Part shown: positions 17,770 through 27,565 of the stretch, piece by piece
Layout of the letters: every line of letters starts with the position of its first letter
Numbering within the stretch: the stretch's first letter is position 1
NCBI RefSeq assembly: GCF_010500815.1
Contig: NZ_JAAAMG010000001.1
Coordinates: 62,001-126,000 of the forward strand
DNA from: Jiella pacifica
Lineage (GTDB): Bacteria; Pseudomonadota; Alphaproteobacteria; Rhizobiales; Rhizobiaceae
Length of the DNA stretch: 64,000 nt
Direction of reading: 5' to 3'
Notes under the pieces: model-generated
Told to the model about the DNA's origin: nothing
Databases searched by the model: none
What the model saw: only the letters and a program-made list of their open reading frames with translations
Position numbers and translations under genes: made by a program

Positions 17770-18447
17770 GTGGAACGGCTGGTTTCGGCTTCGGGGGGAG
17801 GACTGTCGAGGGACGAGATCGAAGTCGTCTTCCGACGCCTCGCCCAGCACATGCCGGGCCGCACTGCGACGGCCAAGGGCCCGAAGGATCAGCCTGATCC
17901 TTTTCGCTCGGTCGTGTCCTGCCTGCTTTCGGCCCAAAGCCGCGACGCGAACACCGCAGCCGCGACGAAGGCTCTGTTCGCTCTGGCGACGACGCCCGGG
18001 GCAATGCTCGCGCTGTCCGAAGGCATGATCGCCGCTGCCATCAAGCCCTGCGGCCTCTACAACACGAAGGCAAGGAACATCCGGCGCCTCTGTCATGTCC
18101 TGCTCGACGACCTCGGCGGGATCGTTCCGCAGACGCGCGAGGGGCTGATGCGGCTTCCCGGCATCGGGCGCAAATGCGCCGACATCGTCCTCAGCTTCAC
18201 CTTCGAAAAGGACGTGATCGCCGTCGACACCCATGTCCACCGGGTGGCGAACCGCATCGGCCTTACCGAGGCGAGAACCGCCGACGAGACGGCGCGGCAA
18301 CTGGAGGAGCAGGCGCCGCCCTGGGCGCGCCGCGACGGGCATTTCTGGCTGATCCAGTTCGGCAAGGCGATCTGCGTCGCGCGGCGGCCGAAATGCGGGA
18401 CGTGCTTCCTGAACGATCATTGCGGGTATTTTACCGCGACCGGATGA
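17770..18447 (+). CDS. nth: Endonuclease III
   Basis: DNA glycosylase/AP lyase of base-excision repair, 225 residues. I chose the GTG at 17770, three bases after the betA stop, because the conserved N-terminal helix LSRDEIEVVFRRLA is needed and no ATG precedes it. The helix-hairpin-helix LPGIGRK is at 129-135 with catalytic K135, catalytic D153 is in VDTHVHRVANR, and the [4Fe-4S] ligands are C202, C209, C212 and C218 with C-x6-C-x2-C-x5-C spacing. Although tightly behind betA, a repair enzyme has no obvious link to betaine synthesis. Confidence 0.92.
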   Translation: MERLVSASGGGLSRDEIEVVFRRLAQHMPGRTATAKGPKDQPDPFRSVVSCLLSAQSRDANTAAATKALFALATTPGAMLALSEGMIAAAIKPCGLYNTKARNIRRLCHVLLDDLGGIVPQTREGLMRLPGIGRKCADIVLSFTFEKDVIAVDTHVHRVANRIGLTEARTADETARQLEEQAPPWARRDGHFWLIQFGKAICVARRPKCGTCFLNDHCGYFTATG

Positions 18448-18545
18448 GCGCGAGCCGAACGACGGATCGCGGCCGCACATGCGAAAAGCCGGCCCGCTTT
18501 CGCGACCCGGCCCCACTTTTTCATCTCAGTGTACTGCCGCCACTA

Positions 18546-18893
18546 TCAGGCCGCGAGCGGCAGCACCGCCTCGATTTCAGCCGGCTCGAAGGGCTTCGCG
18601 ATCTGGGGGACGGCATTCATATCCGTCGGGATGGCCTCCGTCGTCGCCGAGACGAAGCAGAACGGCACGTTGGACCGCATCAGCAGCCGCGCCAGCGGCA
18701 GGGACGTCGTCCCGTCGCGTCCGAGCTGCAGATCGAGCAGCGCGAAGTCGATGTCCCCGCCGGACTCCGCAACGTACCGCAGAGCATCGCTCAGCGTCGC
18801 TGCCACGACGACATTTCCGTACTGGCAAGAGCAGACGATCTCTTCGAGATCAACGGCGATGATCGGTTCGTCTTCCAGAATGAGTATGGTCAT
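18546..18893 (-). CDS. Single-domain response regulator receiver
   Basis: A 115-residue CheY-like receiver with no output domain. Acidic residues E7/D8 follow the first strand (MTILILEDEP), the phospho-acceptor is D54 in ALLDLQLG, and the switch lysine is K100 in QIAKPFEP. GGAAGGG before the ATG at 18893 supports this start. No histidine kinase is adjacent. Similar stand-alone receivers in Hyphomicrobiales often feed phosphorelays or general stress circuits, but nothing here identifies the partner. Confidence 0.86.
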   Translation of the reverse strand: MTILILEDEPIIAVDLEEIVCSCQYGNVVVAATLSDALRYVAESGGDIDFALLDLQLGRDGTTSLPLARLLMRSNVPFCFVSATTEAIPTDMNAVPQIAKPFEPAEIEAVLPLAA

Positions 18894-19184
18894 GAGATTG
18901 CCCTTCCTTGGCCAACCAATGTTCGACTTGAGCTTTGGTTGCGTTGCAAGAAAAGGAATCGCGATAATCGAGCGATGACTGGTCAAGATTTGGTAACGCC
19001 GTTTCAACGGCGTGAAGAGCGGGGAAAACCACACGATCAGCGCTGGCTCCACCCTATTGGTGGGTTTTGCTTGCAGGCGAAGAAGGACGACGCCGGCCTC
19101 GGGGCGTGTTCGGGGTCCGGCGTCGTCTCTCTGGCGATGGCAGCAAGGCGGCATGGCATCGCGGCGATGCGCATGCCGCGATCG

Positions 19185-22100
19185 TCACCAGCGCAAGCTG
19201 AAGTCGAACTTCACCGCGTGTTCGGACAGATGCGCACGCTGCTCTGTCTCGTAGCGCAGGCCCGCTGACAGGCGATCGCTGAAGGCGAGCTCCGCGCCGG
19301 CGGAGGCGAGTAGGGCATTCGCCCCGACGTTTTCTCCGGCGCTCTCGAAGCCGGCGCCGATGAGCGACGCGTTTTGCGAGTCGGTGATGTCGAGGAAATC
19401 GCCGCGATAGGCGACAGAGACCGTCGGCTTCAGCGTCATGCCGTTCAGAAGGTAGGATTGCTGCCAGGCGAGGCCCGCCGTGACGTATCCCTCCTCGAAG
19501 GTCTTCGCCGCGAGATCGAGGCCGAAGGCGCCGTCCTCGGAGACCGAGCTGCGCCGGAAGCCGCGATAGCCGATGCCGACGCTCGGCAGGAAGACGCCAA
19601 CGTCGCTCGCCAGGGGAAGGCCGAGATTGATCTCGGCGAAGCCGCCATTGCCGTCGGGCGAGGTGCTCTGGCTCGACACCAGGGTCGAGCGGACGAGATC
19701 CGCCTCGACATGGCCGAAGCCGACGGCGCCTCTCAGGACGAACGCGTCCAGCTTGGCCGAGCCGTAGACGGCCGCCTGGTAGCTGTCGAGGTCGGCGGAA
19801 CCGTGGTCGTCGTCGAGGTTGGTGCGGGTGTAGGAAAGGGCGCCGCCGAGCCAGACGGACTGCAGGCCGGTGAAGCTGCCGCCGACTTCGCCTTCGGCAC
19901 CGAGGACGAAGCCACCGGTCTTGGCGTCGTAGCCCTCGCCGCCATTGTCGACGTCGACCGAAGAGCCGATCACCGCGCTCCAGAACGGGTCTGAGGTCGC
20001 ATCTTCAGTCTCGTACAGGGCGTTGCCTTGGTGATGGCCTATCGTATCGGCGAAGCGGCCGATCGAGCGCAGGCTCTCATGACCGGCGTCGACATAGATC
20101 GTCCCGGCGCTGGCATCGAGGCCGGCGGCGAGCTGATCGGCGCCCGCAAGATAGACCGGATCGAGAAGAGCCGCGACCTCGTCGCTCGGCCGCACGCCGG
20201 CGACAGGGCGAAGCGACTGCAGCGCGCCGCCGACGGCCCGCGCCGCCGCGCTCTGGGACAGCCCGAGTGCGGCGAGATCGCCATAGTCGCTCGGCGTGGC
20301 GACGAGCGTGACCGCTTTCGAGCCGTAGACGACGTCGAAGCGCGAGCCGGCGAGAAGGCCGGCATTCGGCTGTTCGATCCCGTCGAACGACCCCGTCACC
20401 TGTCCATCGGGGGCAATGACGATCGAATAGGGCATGCCGAGCGGCGGTGTGTAGGCGTTGGTCGCCGGGGCCGAGATGCCGCGCAGCATCGGCGCCAGCA
20501 CGCCGTTGGCGGCGAAGGTAGCGCCGTTGCCGAGGAGGACGAGCCGGTCGTAACTGCCAGCGCCGTTGCCGGTGCCCGCGCCGTCGACCTCGATCTCGGT
20601 CCGCGCCGTATCGGTGAGGGTGACATTGCCGGCGACGGCCAACGTTCCGGGCGAATTGCCGGGAGCGAGAGTCCCTGCGACCGTGACGTCGCTGGCGATG
20701 ACGCCCGTCCCGCCGAGGGTGCCGTCAAGGCCGATGTCGGTTGCGGCGGTCTCGTAGTAGCCGTCTACCTGGAACTTGCCGCCCTCGATCGACGTGCGTC
20801 CGGCAAAGGCGACCGCCGCCTCGCGCCCGACCGCCAGCGTCCCGTCGCCCGCCTTCACCATCCCGCCGGCGGAGGCGAAGTCGAACAGCCACTGGTGATC
20901 GAAGGGAATGTCGGTGACGTAGTCGTCGGTCGAGTTCGGATCGATCGCAATCGGTCCCGACAAGGCCCGGTCGAGCCGCATCAGGCCGTGCCCGTAGATT
21001 TCGTCGACGCCGACGGCACCGAGGTCTTCGGCGGTCTCGAACATGATGTCGACGAGCTTGCCAGGGGTGAAATAGGGATACGCCTCGATCATGATCGCCA
21101 GCGCACCGGCGACGTGCGGCGCGGCCATCGAGGTGCCGTCGTAGAAATCGTAGCCGGTGCCTTCCGGCAGGGCCTCGGTCTCCGCGACATCGACGGGGAC
21201 GCTGGAGAGGATGCCGCGCTGCGGGTCGGGAACGTTCGGATCGCGGTCGGTGTCGCCACCCGGTGCGGCGAGGCACCATTCGGCGGTGACGCCGCAGCGG
21301 TTGGAATAGGACGAGATTTCCTTCCTGGCGTCGACGGCGACGACCACGACGATCCGGCCAAGGGCCTCGCCGGTCTCCGCTTCGCGGGCCGCGAGCGCCT
21401 CGGGCGTCAGATCCGAATAGTCGAGGCCGAGACCGCCATCGTCGATGACCGGAAATCCCGCCTCGTTGAGGACGCCGGCGTTTTCCGGCGAGATGAAGGG
21501 CAGAAGGCCGAGGCCATCGGGGTTGGAAGCCTGGATCGGCGAATCGAGATAGGCGTTGCCGGCCGCTGCGACCCAGATCTTGCCTGCCTCGACATAGTTG
21601 CGCAGGGCATCGCCGTCCTGAACGGTCTCGGTGACGTCCGCGGTGACGGAGCCTTCGGGAAAATTCGGGCCGAAGGAACCGTTGCTGACCCGCACGTCCG
21701 CCTGCGATGCGAGATAGTCGATCGCCTCGGCCGTCGGCGAACGGCCATCGGGAAACTTCGGATTGCAGACGGTCGTCAGGAAGGTCTCGGTGCCGCAAAA
21801 TTGGACCTGCCACCACGGCAAGGGCTCGCCCTCGACGATCAGCGGTTCGCCATCCGGCATCGTCACGAACCCGTTGGCCGGGACCGCGGCGATGGCGAGG
21901 AGGTTGGCCCCCGGTGCAACGCCGACCATGCCGACGCCGTCATGGGCCGCGCCGATGATGCCGGCGACGTGGGTGCCGTGACCCGAAACGTCCATCGACC
22001 CGTTCACGCCCTCCTGATCGCCGAGCGCGGCGATCTCCGCAGGATCGAAGCTGCCGTCGGGGTTGGGCTCGACCGTCATGTGCCGGTTGACCCAATAGAG

Positions 22101-22688
22101 ATAGCTGTAGGAGCGGGGATCGACCCGGCCTTCGAGTTCCGGGTGGGTGGTGCCGTCGGGACGGATGTCGATGCCGGAATCGACCGTGCCGACGGTGACG
22201 CCGGCGCCGGTCAGGCCCAGCCGCGCGGCCATGTCGGCGCCGATCATCTTCCAGCCGAAATTGGCGTCCTCTTCCGAAAGCGTGTCGACGGGCACCGAGG
22301 CGTCGGCGCCGGGGGGCAGCGGCACGCCCGCCGTTGCGGATGCGGCCGCTCGGGCGCGGGTCGCAAGTTCCAGTCCGGCTTGTGAGGCCTTCTGCAGCTT
22401 GGTTTCGAGGGCAGGGGCCTGCGCCCTCGCGGCACCGAAGATCGCGCTCGCGCGCCAGGGCGTGAGCCGCGTGTTCTCGATCACCGACGCGAAGAGCGAG
22501 CGTTCGCCGTGATTCGCCGCCTCTGCCAGCGCCTTCGCGATCGCGGCGCCGTCGCCCGGTTGGACGTCGAGGCCAACGGCCGCAAAGGGTTGGGCGGCGG
22601 CAGAGCGGACCATGTTCGGCGCGACGAGCGCCGTCGTCGCGGCGAGAATCGTTCGAAGGAGGGTGCCACAGAGAGTTTCGACACGCAT
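19185..22688 (-). CDS. Subtilisin-type autotransporter serine protease
   Basis: A type Va secreted protease of 1167 residues. A signal peptide spans about residues 1-32. An S8 peptidase domain follows with catalytic D170 (GTVDSGID), H237 (SGHGTHVAG) and S520 (GTSMAAPHVAG). The passenger continues with a short parallel-helix region (about 640-720) containing GTLGGTGVIASDVTVAGTLA, then LAPGNSPGTL. The last 270-300 residues are a 12-strand autotransporter beta-barrel ending in FSLRW with an aromatic C-terminus. The start at 22688 places the signal peptide first; an earlier in-frame start would add 25 polar residues. An AraC regulator lies upstream on the same strand, a plausible local controller. 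Substrate and whether the passenger is released are unknown. Confidence 0.92.
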   Translation of the reverse strand: MRVETLCGTLLRTILAATTALVAPNMVRSAAAQPFAAVGLDVQPGDGAAIAKALAEAANHGERSLFASVIENTRLTPWRASAIFGAARAQAPALETKLQKASQAGLELATRARAAASATAGVPLPPGADASVPVDTLSEEDANFGWKMIGADMAARLGLTGAGVTVGTVDSGIDIRPDGTTHPELEGRVDPRSYSYLYWVNRHMTVEPNPDGSFDPAEIAALGDQEGVNGSMDVSGHGTHVAGIIGAAHDGVGMVGVAPGANLLAIAAVPANGFVTMPDGEPLIVEGEPLPWWQVQFCGTETFLTTVCNPKFPDGRSPTAEAIDYLASQADVRVSNGSFGPNFPEGSVTADVTETVQDGDALRNYVEAGKIWVAAAGNAYLDSPIQASNPDGLGLLPFISPENAGVLNEAGFPVIDDGGLGLDYSDLTPEALAAREAETGEALGRIVVVVAVDARKEISSYSNRCGVTAEWCLAAPGGDTDRDPNVPDPQRGILSSVPVDVAETEALPEGTGYDFYDGTSMAAPHVAGALAIMIEAYPYFTPGKLVDIMFETAEDLGAVGVDEIYGHGLMRLDRALSGPIAIDPNSTDDYVTDIPFDHQWLFDFASAGGMVKAGDGTLAVGREAAVAFAGRTSIEGGKFQVDGYYETAATDIGLDGTLGGTGVIASDVTVAGTLAPGNSPGTLAVAGNVTLTDTARTEIEVDGAGTGNGAGSYDRLVLLGNGATFAANGVLAPMLRGISAPATNAYTPPLGMPYSIVIAPDGQVTGSFDGIEQPNAGLLAGSRFDVVYGSKAVTLVATPSDYGDLAALGLSQSAAARAVGGALQSLRPVAGVRPSDEVAALLDPVYLAGADQLAAGLDASAGTIYVDAGHESLRSIGRFADTIGHHQGNALYETEDATSDPFWSAVIGSSVDVDNGGEGYDAKTGGFVLGAEGEVGGSFTGLQSVWLGGALSYTRTNLDDDHGSADLDSYQAAVYGSAKLDAFVLRGAVGFGHVEADLVRSTLVSSQSTSPDGNGGFAEINLGLPLASDVGVFLPSVGIGYRGFRRSSVSEDGAFGLDLAAKTFEEGYVTAGLAWQQSYLLNGMTLKPTVSVAYRGDFLDITDSQNASLIGAGFESAGENVGANALLASAGAELAFSDRLSAGLRYETEQRAHLSEHAVKFDFSLRW

Positions 22689-22895
22689 GACAGCGTCAGT
22701 CCCCAGAAACCGGGGCGTCGACGCCCCCTTTTCGCCGCACTCCCGGCGCGGCCGCGGAGGCATTAGCGCGAAGCGTGGCGCGCGACTTGACCCAGCGTCT
22801 CAGGCGGCGATCGCCGCCGCCAAAGCGAGACACCGTTGCGCTTTCGCAACTGTCGGCAAGGAGAGGAGTGCCAATTGGCGCGACGGGGGCAGCTT

Positions 22896-23939
22896 TCACC
22901 CGCCTTGGGCAAGAAGACGCTCGTAGAGCTGCCGCATGGAAAGCGTCCAGTCGGCGAGACGGCGGTCGCGCTTCAGGAAGGAACAGTCGACGCGCTGGCT
23001 GGCGAGGGCACGCAGGTCCCGCGGCGAAACGCCGTAGCAGGCCTTGAAGGCGCGGGAGAAATGCGCCGCGCTGGCAAAGCCGACCGAATGGCAGATGTCG
23101 TCGATGCGCGCGGCCCGCGCCGACGCATCGACGATCAGATCGAAGGCGCGCGACAGACGCCGGGACTGGACGAGGGCGGCGATGCCGTCGTCGACCTCCG
23201 CCAGACGGTAGAGGCTCGCCCGGGACAGCCCGCAGCCCGAGGCGATCGCGGCGGGCGAGAGTTCAGAATCGGCCAGTCTCTCGTCGATGAACTGGACGAT
23301 CTTCTGCCTGAGGCTTGCGGCGAGCGCGGCCCGCGCCCGTGCATCGCCGTCCCGTCCGGCCGAGGCGTTCATCAGCGTCAGCAGAGCCTCGACGCCGGCG
23401 CCCATCTCCGCGCCCGTCAGCCTCGGGGCGTTATCGGCGAGAAAGGTCATGTGACTGCGCACCAGCGGCGTCATAACCGAATCGTGCCCGAGCCGGCGGC
23501 CATGGAAGAGCCCGCCCTGGGCTCTGGCACAGACCTCGCGCGGGATGAGGAGCGTGACGTTGGAAAAGTCGGTGGCGGTGGTTTCGAAGGGGCGGCCGAG
23601 ATCGAGGACGCTGATTTCGCCGGCTTCGATGCCGATCGATTCGCCCGCGCAGTCCCCGACATAGCCGCCGGTTTCGTAGAGCTGGACGACGATATGGTCC
23701 CATTCGGGCGTGGAGTATTTCGGAATTTCGCGGTGAAAGCACTGAGCCGTCGCCGCCGTCCGGGAGAGCAGCACGGTTCCCGCATGCAGGATGTCGGCGC
23801 CGCCGGAAAAGCTGGAGAGGTCGCTGCCGATCGGCCGGACGTCGAACAACGGCCGCACGAGCGTCCGCCACATCTCGAACCTCTCTTCTCCCCGCAAGGT
23901 CTCCATGCCCAGCGATGCGCTGACCGGAGAAGGCGGCAA
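22896..23939 (-). CDS. AraC-family transcriptional regulator
   Basis: A 347-residue regulator with an N-terminal AraC-binding-like cupin domain (about residues 20-200) and a C-terminal AraC/XylS DNA-binding domain (about 230-330) with two helix-turn-helix units. The second is recognised by RIDDICHSVGFASAAHFSRAFK followed by YGVSPRDLR, the family signature. It lies directly upstream of the autotransporter gene in the same direction, 207 bases away, and may regulate it. The first ATG at 23939 is used, although the methionine at residue 12 is an alternative start. The inducer is unknown. Confidence 0.88.
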   Translation of the reverse strand: MPPSPVSASLGMETLRGEERFEMWRTLVRPLFDVRPIGSDLSSFSGGADILHAGTVLLSRTAATAQCFHREIPKYSTPEWDHIVVQLYETGGYVGDCAGESIGIEAGEISVLDLGRPFETTATDFSNVTLLIPREVCARAQGGLFHGRRLGHDSVMTPLVRSHMTFLADNAPRLTGAEMGAGVEALLTLMNASAGRDGDARARAALAASLRQKIVQFIDERLADSELSPAAIASGCGLSRASLYRLAEVDDGIAALVQSRRLSRAFDLIVDASARAARIDDICHSVGFASAAHFSRAFKACYGVSPRDLRALASQRVDCSFLKRDRRLADWTLSMRQLYERLLAQGG

Positions 23940-24379
23940 TCTCCGCGTTGACGCCTCTTCTTTCTCCGCTGAAATCGCCGACCTCCTGCGAACCGTGGCG
24001 ACGTCGACCGTGCAGGCGAGGTCAATCGCTCATCGATACAAGCGTTTAGCTCTAATCAATCACGGTTAACAACGGTTTGTCATTGCCTTCCCAAGAGGCG
24101 GAGACAGCATCCGTCCCGGCTTTTCGCCGCAACCGGCCGCTCGGGGCCTTGACGGTGCGCAGCTTCGGGCAAGGCCCGCGGGTGCGATGCAGCGACACGT
24201 TGCCATTGCGGCAGCATCGGTACTGGACAAGCGCCGAGGTTCGCGCATAGAACCGCTCCAATCGTCGCGGCGGGGGTGTGGTTGTTCGTGTTCTGGCCAT
24301 CCGCATGTCGCGGCAATGCCGAATTCGTCAGCCGGCCGGCCGGCCACGCCGGTCCAATGTCCAGGGAGTTGCAGCGACC
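23940..24379. other. Gene-free divergent region between the AraC gene and petA
   Basis: No gene is seen. The AT-rich section at about 24020-24085 contains a direct repeat ACGGTT (around 24062 and 24072) and probably carries the petABC promoter. The remainder is GC-rich without clear signals. Confidence 0.4.
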
Positions 24380-24997
24380 GTGAGCGTCCACGACACCGCC
24401 GAACCGAATCGCCGGGATTTCCTCTACATCGCCACGGGTGCTGCCGGTGCCGTCGGTGCCGCCGCCGCGATCTGGCCGTTCATCGACCAGATGAATCCGG
24501 ATGCCGCGACGCTGGCGCTGGCCGAGATCGACGTCGACGTCAGCCAGGTGGCCGAAGGTCAGTCGATCACCGCCAAGTGGCGCGGCAAGCCGATCTTCAT
24601 TCGCCACCGCACGGCGCAGGAAGTCGAGGAGGCCAAGTCGGTCAACCTCGACGATCTGAAGGATCCCGTCGCCCGCAACGCCAACCTTCCTGCCGATGCC
24701 CCGGCGACCGATGCCAACCGCGCGACCGGTGGCGGCGCCCAGCCTTCCGGCGGAGAGGGCGCGGCGGCCGCTGACGGCATGTCGCCTGCACGTGAGCAGT
24801 GGCTGATAATGGTCGGCGTCTGCACCCATCTCGGCTGCATCCCGCTCGGCACGTCGGGCGACTACGACGGCTGGTTCTGCCCGTGCCACGGCTCGCACTA
24901 CGACACCGCCGGCCGCATCCGGCAGGGGCCGGCGCCGGAGAACATGGCGATCCCGCCTTACGCCTTCACCACCGACACCAACATACGAATCGGCTGA
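24380..24997 (+). CDS. petA: Ubiquinol-cytochrome c reductase, Rieske iron-sulfur subunit
   Basis: Rieske [2Fe-2S] subunit of the bc1 complex, anchored in the inner membrane with its cluster domain in the periplasm. With the GTG at 24380 it has 205 residues. An N-terminal twin-arginine motif ([11 protein letters not shown]) precedes the single transmembrane helix at about 14-36. Cluster ligands lie in CTHLGC (148-153) and CPCHGSHYD (167-175). Between the anchor and the cluster domain, about residues 117-137 are a glycine/alanine-rich insertion not usual in rhizobial homologues. It heads petABC, with petB 19 bases downstream. Confidence 0.95.
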   Translation: MSVHDTAEPNRRDFLYIATGAAGAVGAAAAIWPFIDQMNPDAATLALAEIDVDVSQVAEGQSITAKWRGKPIFIRHRTAQEVEEAKSVNLDDLKDPVARNANLPADAPATDANRATGGGAQPSGGEGAAAADGMSPAREQWLIMVGVCTHLGCIPLGTSGDYDGWFCPCHGSHYDTAGRIRQGPAPENMAIPPYAFTTDTNIRIG

Positions 24998-25016
24998 CCG
25001 GGGGGCAGCAATACCG

Positions 25017-26312
25017 ATGAGTGGTCATTCTTCCTACGTTCCCTCCAAGGGCTTGATGCAGTGGCTGGACGCCCGGCTGCCGCTTCCTCGGCTGGTCTAC
25101 GATTCCTTCGTCGCCTATCCGGTGCCGCGCAATCTGAACTACGCCTATACCTTCGGCGGCATTCTGGCGCTGTTCCTGGTGCTGCAGATCCTGACCGGCG
25201 TCGTTCTCGCCATGCACTACGCGGCGAATTCGGCCATCGCCTTCGATTCGGTCGAGAAGATCATGCGCGACGTCAACTGGGGTTGGATGCTGCGCTACAT
25301 GCACGCCAACGGCGCGTCGTTCTTCTTCGTCGCCGTCTACATCCACATCTTCCGCGGCCTCTATTACGGCTCCTATAAAGCGCCGCGCGAGATCCTGTGG
25401 ATCCTCGGCGTGATCATCTTCCTCCTGATGATGGCGACCGCCTTCATGGGCTACGTGCTGCCCTGGGGCCAGATGTCCTTCTGGGGCGCGACGGTGATCA
25501 CCGGCTTCTTCACCGCCTTCCCGCTGATCGGCGATCCGATCCAGCAGCTTCTCCTCGGCGGCTTCGCCGTCGACAACGCGACGCTCAACCGCTTCTTCTC
25601 GTTGCATTATCTGCTGCCGTTCATGATCGCCGGCGTGGTCATCCTGCATGTCTGGGCGCTGCATGTGACCGGCCAGACGAACCCGACGGGCGTCGAGGTC
25701 AAGTCGTCCAAGGACACCGTGCCCTTCTCGCCGCATGCGACGGTGAAGGACGGCTTCGCCATGGTCGTGTTCCTGATCATCTTCGCCTACATGCTGTTCT
25801 ACATGCCGAACTATCTCGGCCACCCGGACAACTACGTCGAGGCGAACCCGCTGAAGACGCCGTCGCACATCGTTCCGGAATGGTACTTCCTGCCCTTCTA
25901 CGCGATGCTGCGGGCGATCACCTTCAATATCGGCCCGATCGACTCCAAGCTCGGCGGCGTGCTCGTCATGTTCGGCTCGATCCTGGTGCTGTTCTTCCTG
26001 CCCTGGCTCGACACGTCGCGCGTTCGCTCGACCGCCTTCCGCCCGGTCTACAAGATCTTCTTCTGGATCATGGTGGTGGACTGCATCTTCCTCGGGTGGC
26101 TCGGCTCACGTCCTGCGGAAGGCATCTACCCGACCTTGGCGCTGATCGGCACCATCTACTATTTCGGCCATTTCCTGATCGTCCTGCCGGTGCTCGGTCT
26201 TGTCGAGACGCCACGACGGTTGCCCGGCTCGATTACCGAGGCGGTGCTGGCCAGGAATGCCGGTGGCGGGACGCCCGCGGGCGCCGCGGCGGCACCGGAA
26301 ACCAAAGGCTGA
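25017..26312 (+). CDS. petB: Cytochrome b subunit of the bc1 complex
   Basis: Inner-membrane diheme cytochrome b of 431 residues with eight transmembrane helices, carrying both quinone sites. Recognised by [12 protein letters not shown] at the N-terminus, the Qo region [19 protein letters not shown], and [15 protein letters not shown] (the PEWY motif) near residue 285. Heme-ligating histidines lie in helices II and IV ([15 protein letters not shown] and [10 protein letters not shown]). A short Ala/Gly tail follows residue 415. It is co-transcribed with petA and petC, 22 bases from the latter. Confidence 0.97.
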   Translation: MSGHSSYVPSKGLMQWLDARLPLPRLVYDSFVAYPVPRNLNYAYTFGGILALFLVLQILTGVVLAMHYAANSAIAFDSVEKIMRDVNWGWMLRYMHANGASFFFVAVYIHIFRGLYYGSYKAPREILWILGVIIFLLMMATAFMGYVLPWGQMSFWGATVITGFFTAFPLIGDPIQQLLLGGFAVDNATLNRFFSLHYLLPFMIAGVVILHVWALHVTGQTNPTGVEVKSSKDTVPFSPHATVKDGFAMVVFLIIFAYMLFYMPNYLGHPDNYVEANPLKTPSHIVPEWYFLPFYAMLRAITFNIGPIDSKLGGVLVMFGSILVLFFLPWLDTSRVRSTAFRPVYKIFFWIMVVDCIFLGWLGSRPAEGIYPTLALIGTIYYFGHFLIVLPVLGLVETPRRLPGSITEAVLARNAGGGTPAGAAAAPETKG

Positions 26313-26334
26313 CGGACGAGTGGGGGAACGACCG

Positions 26335-27270
26335 ATGAGAAAACTCCTGCCAGCTCTGCTGGCTGCCGGCCTCGCCTTTGCTCCATTGAGCTTTGCGCAG
26401 GCCCAGGATGGCCAGGGACCGACGGAAAACACCGCATCCGAAGAGGCTGCGGCCGGCCAGGATGCCAGCGCCGAGGCGGCCGAAGAGGGTCATGCCGAGA
26501 CGCCGCACTATCCGCTGCGGCATCCCGAGCAGTTGAACTGGTCCTTTGCGGGTCCGTTCGGCCATTGGGACGTCGCCCAGCTGCAGCGTGGCCTGAAGGT
26601 CTATAAAGAGGTCTGCTCGGCGTGCCACGGCATGCGGCTCGTCGCCTTCCGCAACCTCGAGGCTCTCGGTTATTCGGAGGCGCAGGTGAAGGCCTTCGCG
26701 GCCGAGTACACTGTGCAGGACGGACCGAACGGCGACGGCGAGATGTTCGAACGGCCAGGGATTCCGTCCGACTACTTCCCCTCGCCATTCCCGAACACGG
26801 CCGCGGCCGCGGCTGCGAACGGGGGCGCGGCGCCGCCGGATCTCTCGCTGATCGCCAAGGCGCGCGCGGTGGAGCGAGGTTTTCCGACCTTCGTCTTCGA
26901 CCTCGGCACCCAGTACCAGGAGGCGGGGCCCGACTACATCCACGCGCTTCTGACGGGCTATGACCAGGAGCCACCGCAGGCCATTGCGGAATCGCTTCAG
27001 CCGGGTACCTACTACAACCCGTACTTCATCTCCGGTCCGGCGCTGGCCATGCCGCCGCCGATCGGCGACGACCAGGTCGAATATCCGGACGGCTCGCCAC
27101 AGACGGTGGACCAGTATTCCAGGGACGTTGCGGCGTTCATGATGTGGGCCGCCGAGCCGCATCTCGCGGAGCGCAAGGCGACGGGCTTCGTGGTGATGAT
27201 CTTCCTCGTCGTTTTCGCGGGGCTGCTCTTCGCGGTCAAGCGCCGCGTCTGGGCCGGCACGGCGCACTGA
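26335..27270 (+). CDS. petC: Cytochrome c1 subunit of the bc1 complex
   Basis: Periplasmic heme subunit passing electrons from the Rieske protein to cytochrome c, 311 residues. A signal peptide ends AQAQ near residue 24. An unusual acidic Ala/Glu-rich stretch (about 30-56) precedes the heme motif CSACHG at 94-99. The C-terminal anchor helix is near residue 285 (ATGFVVMIFLVVFAGLLFA). The methionine ligand is probably in ALAMPPPI near residue 240. The ATG at 26335 gives the signal peptide directly. It is a separate gene, not the fused petBC of Bradyrhizobium. A rho-independent terminator follows. Confidence 0.95.
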   Translation: MRKLLPALLAAGLAFAPLSFAQAQDGQGPTENTASEEAAAGQDASAEAAEEGHAETPHYPLRHPEQLNWSFAGPFGHWDVAQLQRGLKVYKEVCSACHGMRLVAFRNLEALGYSEAQVKAFAAEYTVQDGPNGDGEMFERPGIPSDYFPSPFPNTAAAAAANGGAAPPDLSLIAKARAVERGFPTFVFDLGTQYQEAGPDYIHALLTGYDQEPPQAIAESLQPGTYYNPYFISGPALAMPPPIGDDQVEYPDGSPQTVDQYSRDVAAFMMWAAEPHLAERKATGFVVMIFLVVFAGLLFAVKRRVWAGTAH

Positions 27271-27304
27271 GCTACGGCAAAAAGCCGTGGCGTTTCGATA
27301 TCGA

Positions 27305-27328
27305 GGGGGCCGACGAGGCCCCCTTTTT
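27305..27328 (+). terminator. Rho-independent terminator of petABC
   Basis: GGGGGCC (27305-27311), loop GACGA, GGCCCCC (27317-27323), then TTTTT. This classical terminator lies 35 bases after the petC stop. Confidence 0.92.
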
Positions 27329-27399
27329 CGTTCTCTTTCACTGTACCGTCGGTCCCGGTCTTTAACCGGCGCCAAGGGGCTAAGCTCAATCGCCGCGCG

Positions 27400-27507
27400 T
27401 GCTTCATACCCGTAGCCCATTCTTCCTGGCCGCAGGTATGAAGCATTCGGCGGCGGCCTTGCCGAAGCTGGCCGGACCGGCTTGCATTCGGCTCCGCGAG
27501 AGCCGAA
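27400..27507 (+). promoter_or_regulatory. Three consecutive hairpins in the leader of the heme monooxygenase gene
   Basis: Three perfect inverted repeats follow one another. TGCTTCATACC/GGTATGAAGCA are at 27400-27410 and 27435-27445. TTCGGC/GCCGAA are at 27446-27451 and 27461-27466. TTCGGCTC/GAGCCGAA are at 27487-27494 and 27500-27507. They lie after the petABC terminator and 58 bases before the next start codon. No T-run follows the last stem, so it is not a plain terminator. It may be a structured leader, an operator, or a palindromic repeat element. Confidence 0.6.
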
Positions 27508-27565
27508 AAACCTCTCCGAGCTTCCCCACCGGGCGCGTCCCTGCCGACAGCAAAAGGAGTAATCG

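Noticed and set aside
20028-22385. Long open frame (785 codons) antisense to the autotransporter
   Set aside because: It is an artefact of high GC at third positions. The opposite strand has a signal peptide, catalytic triad and barrel, whereas this frame is Arg/Gly-rich with no family features.
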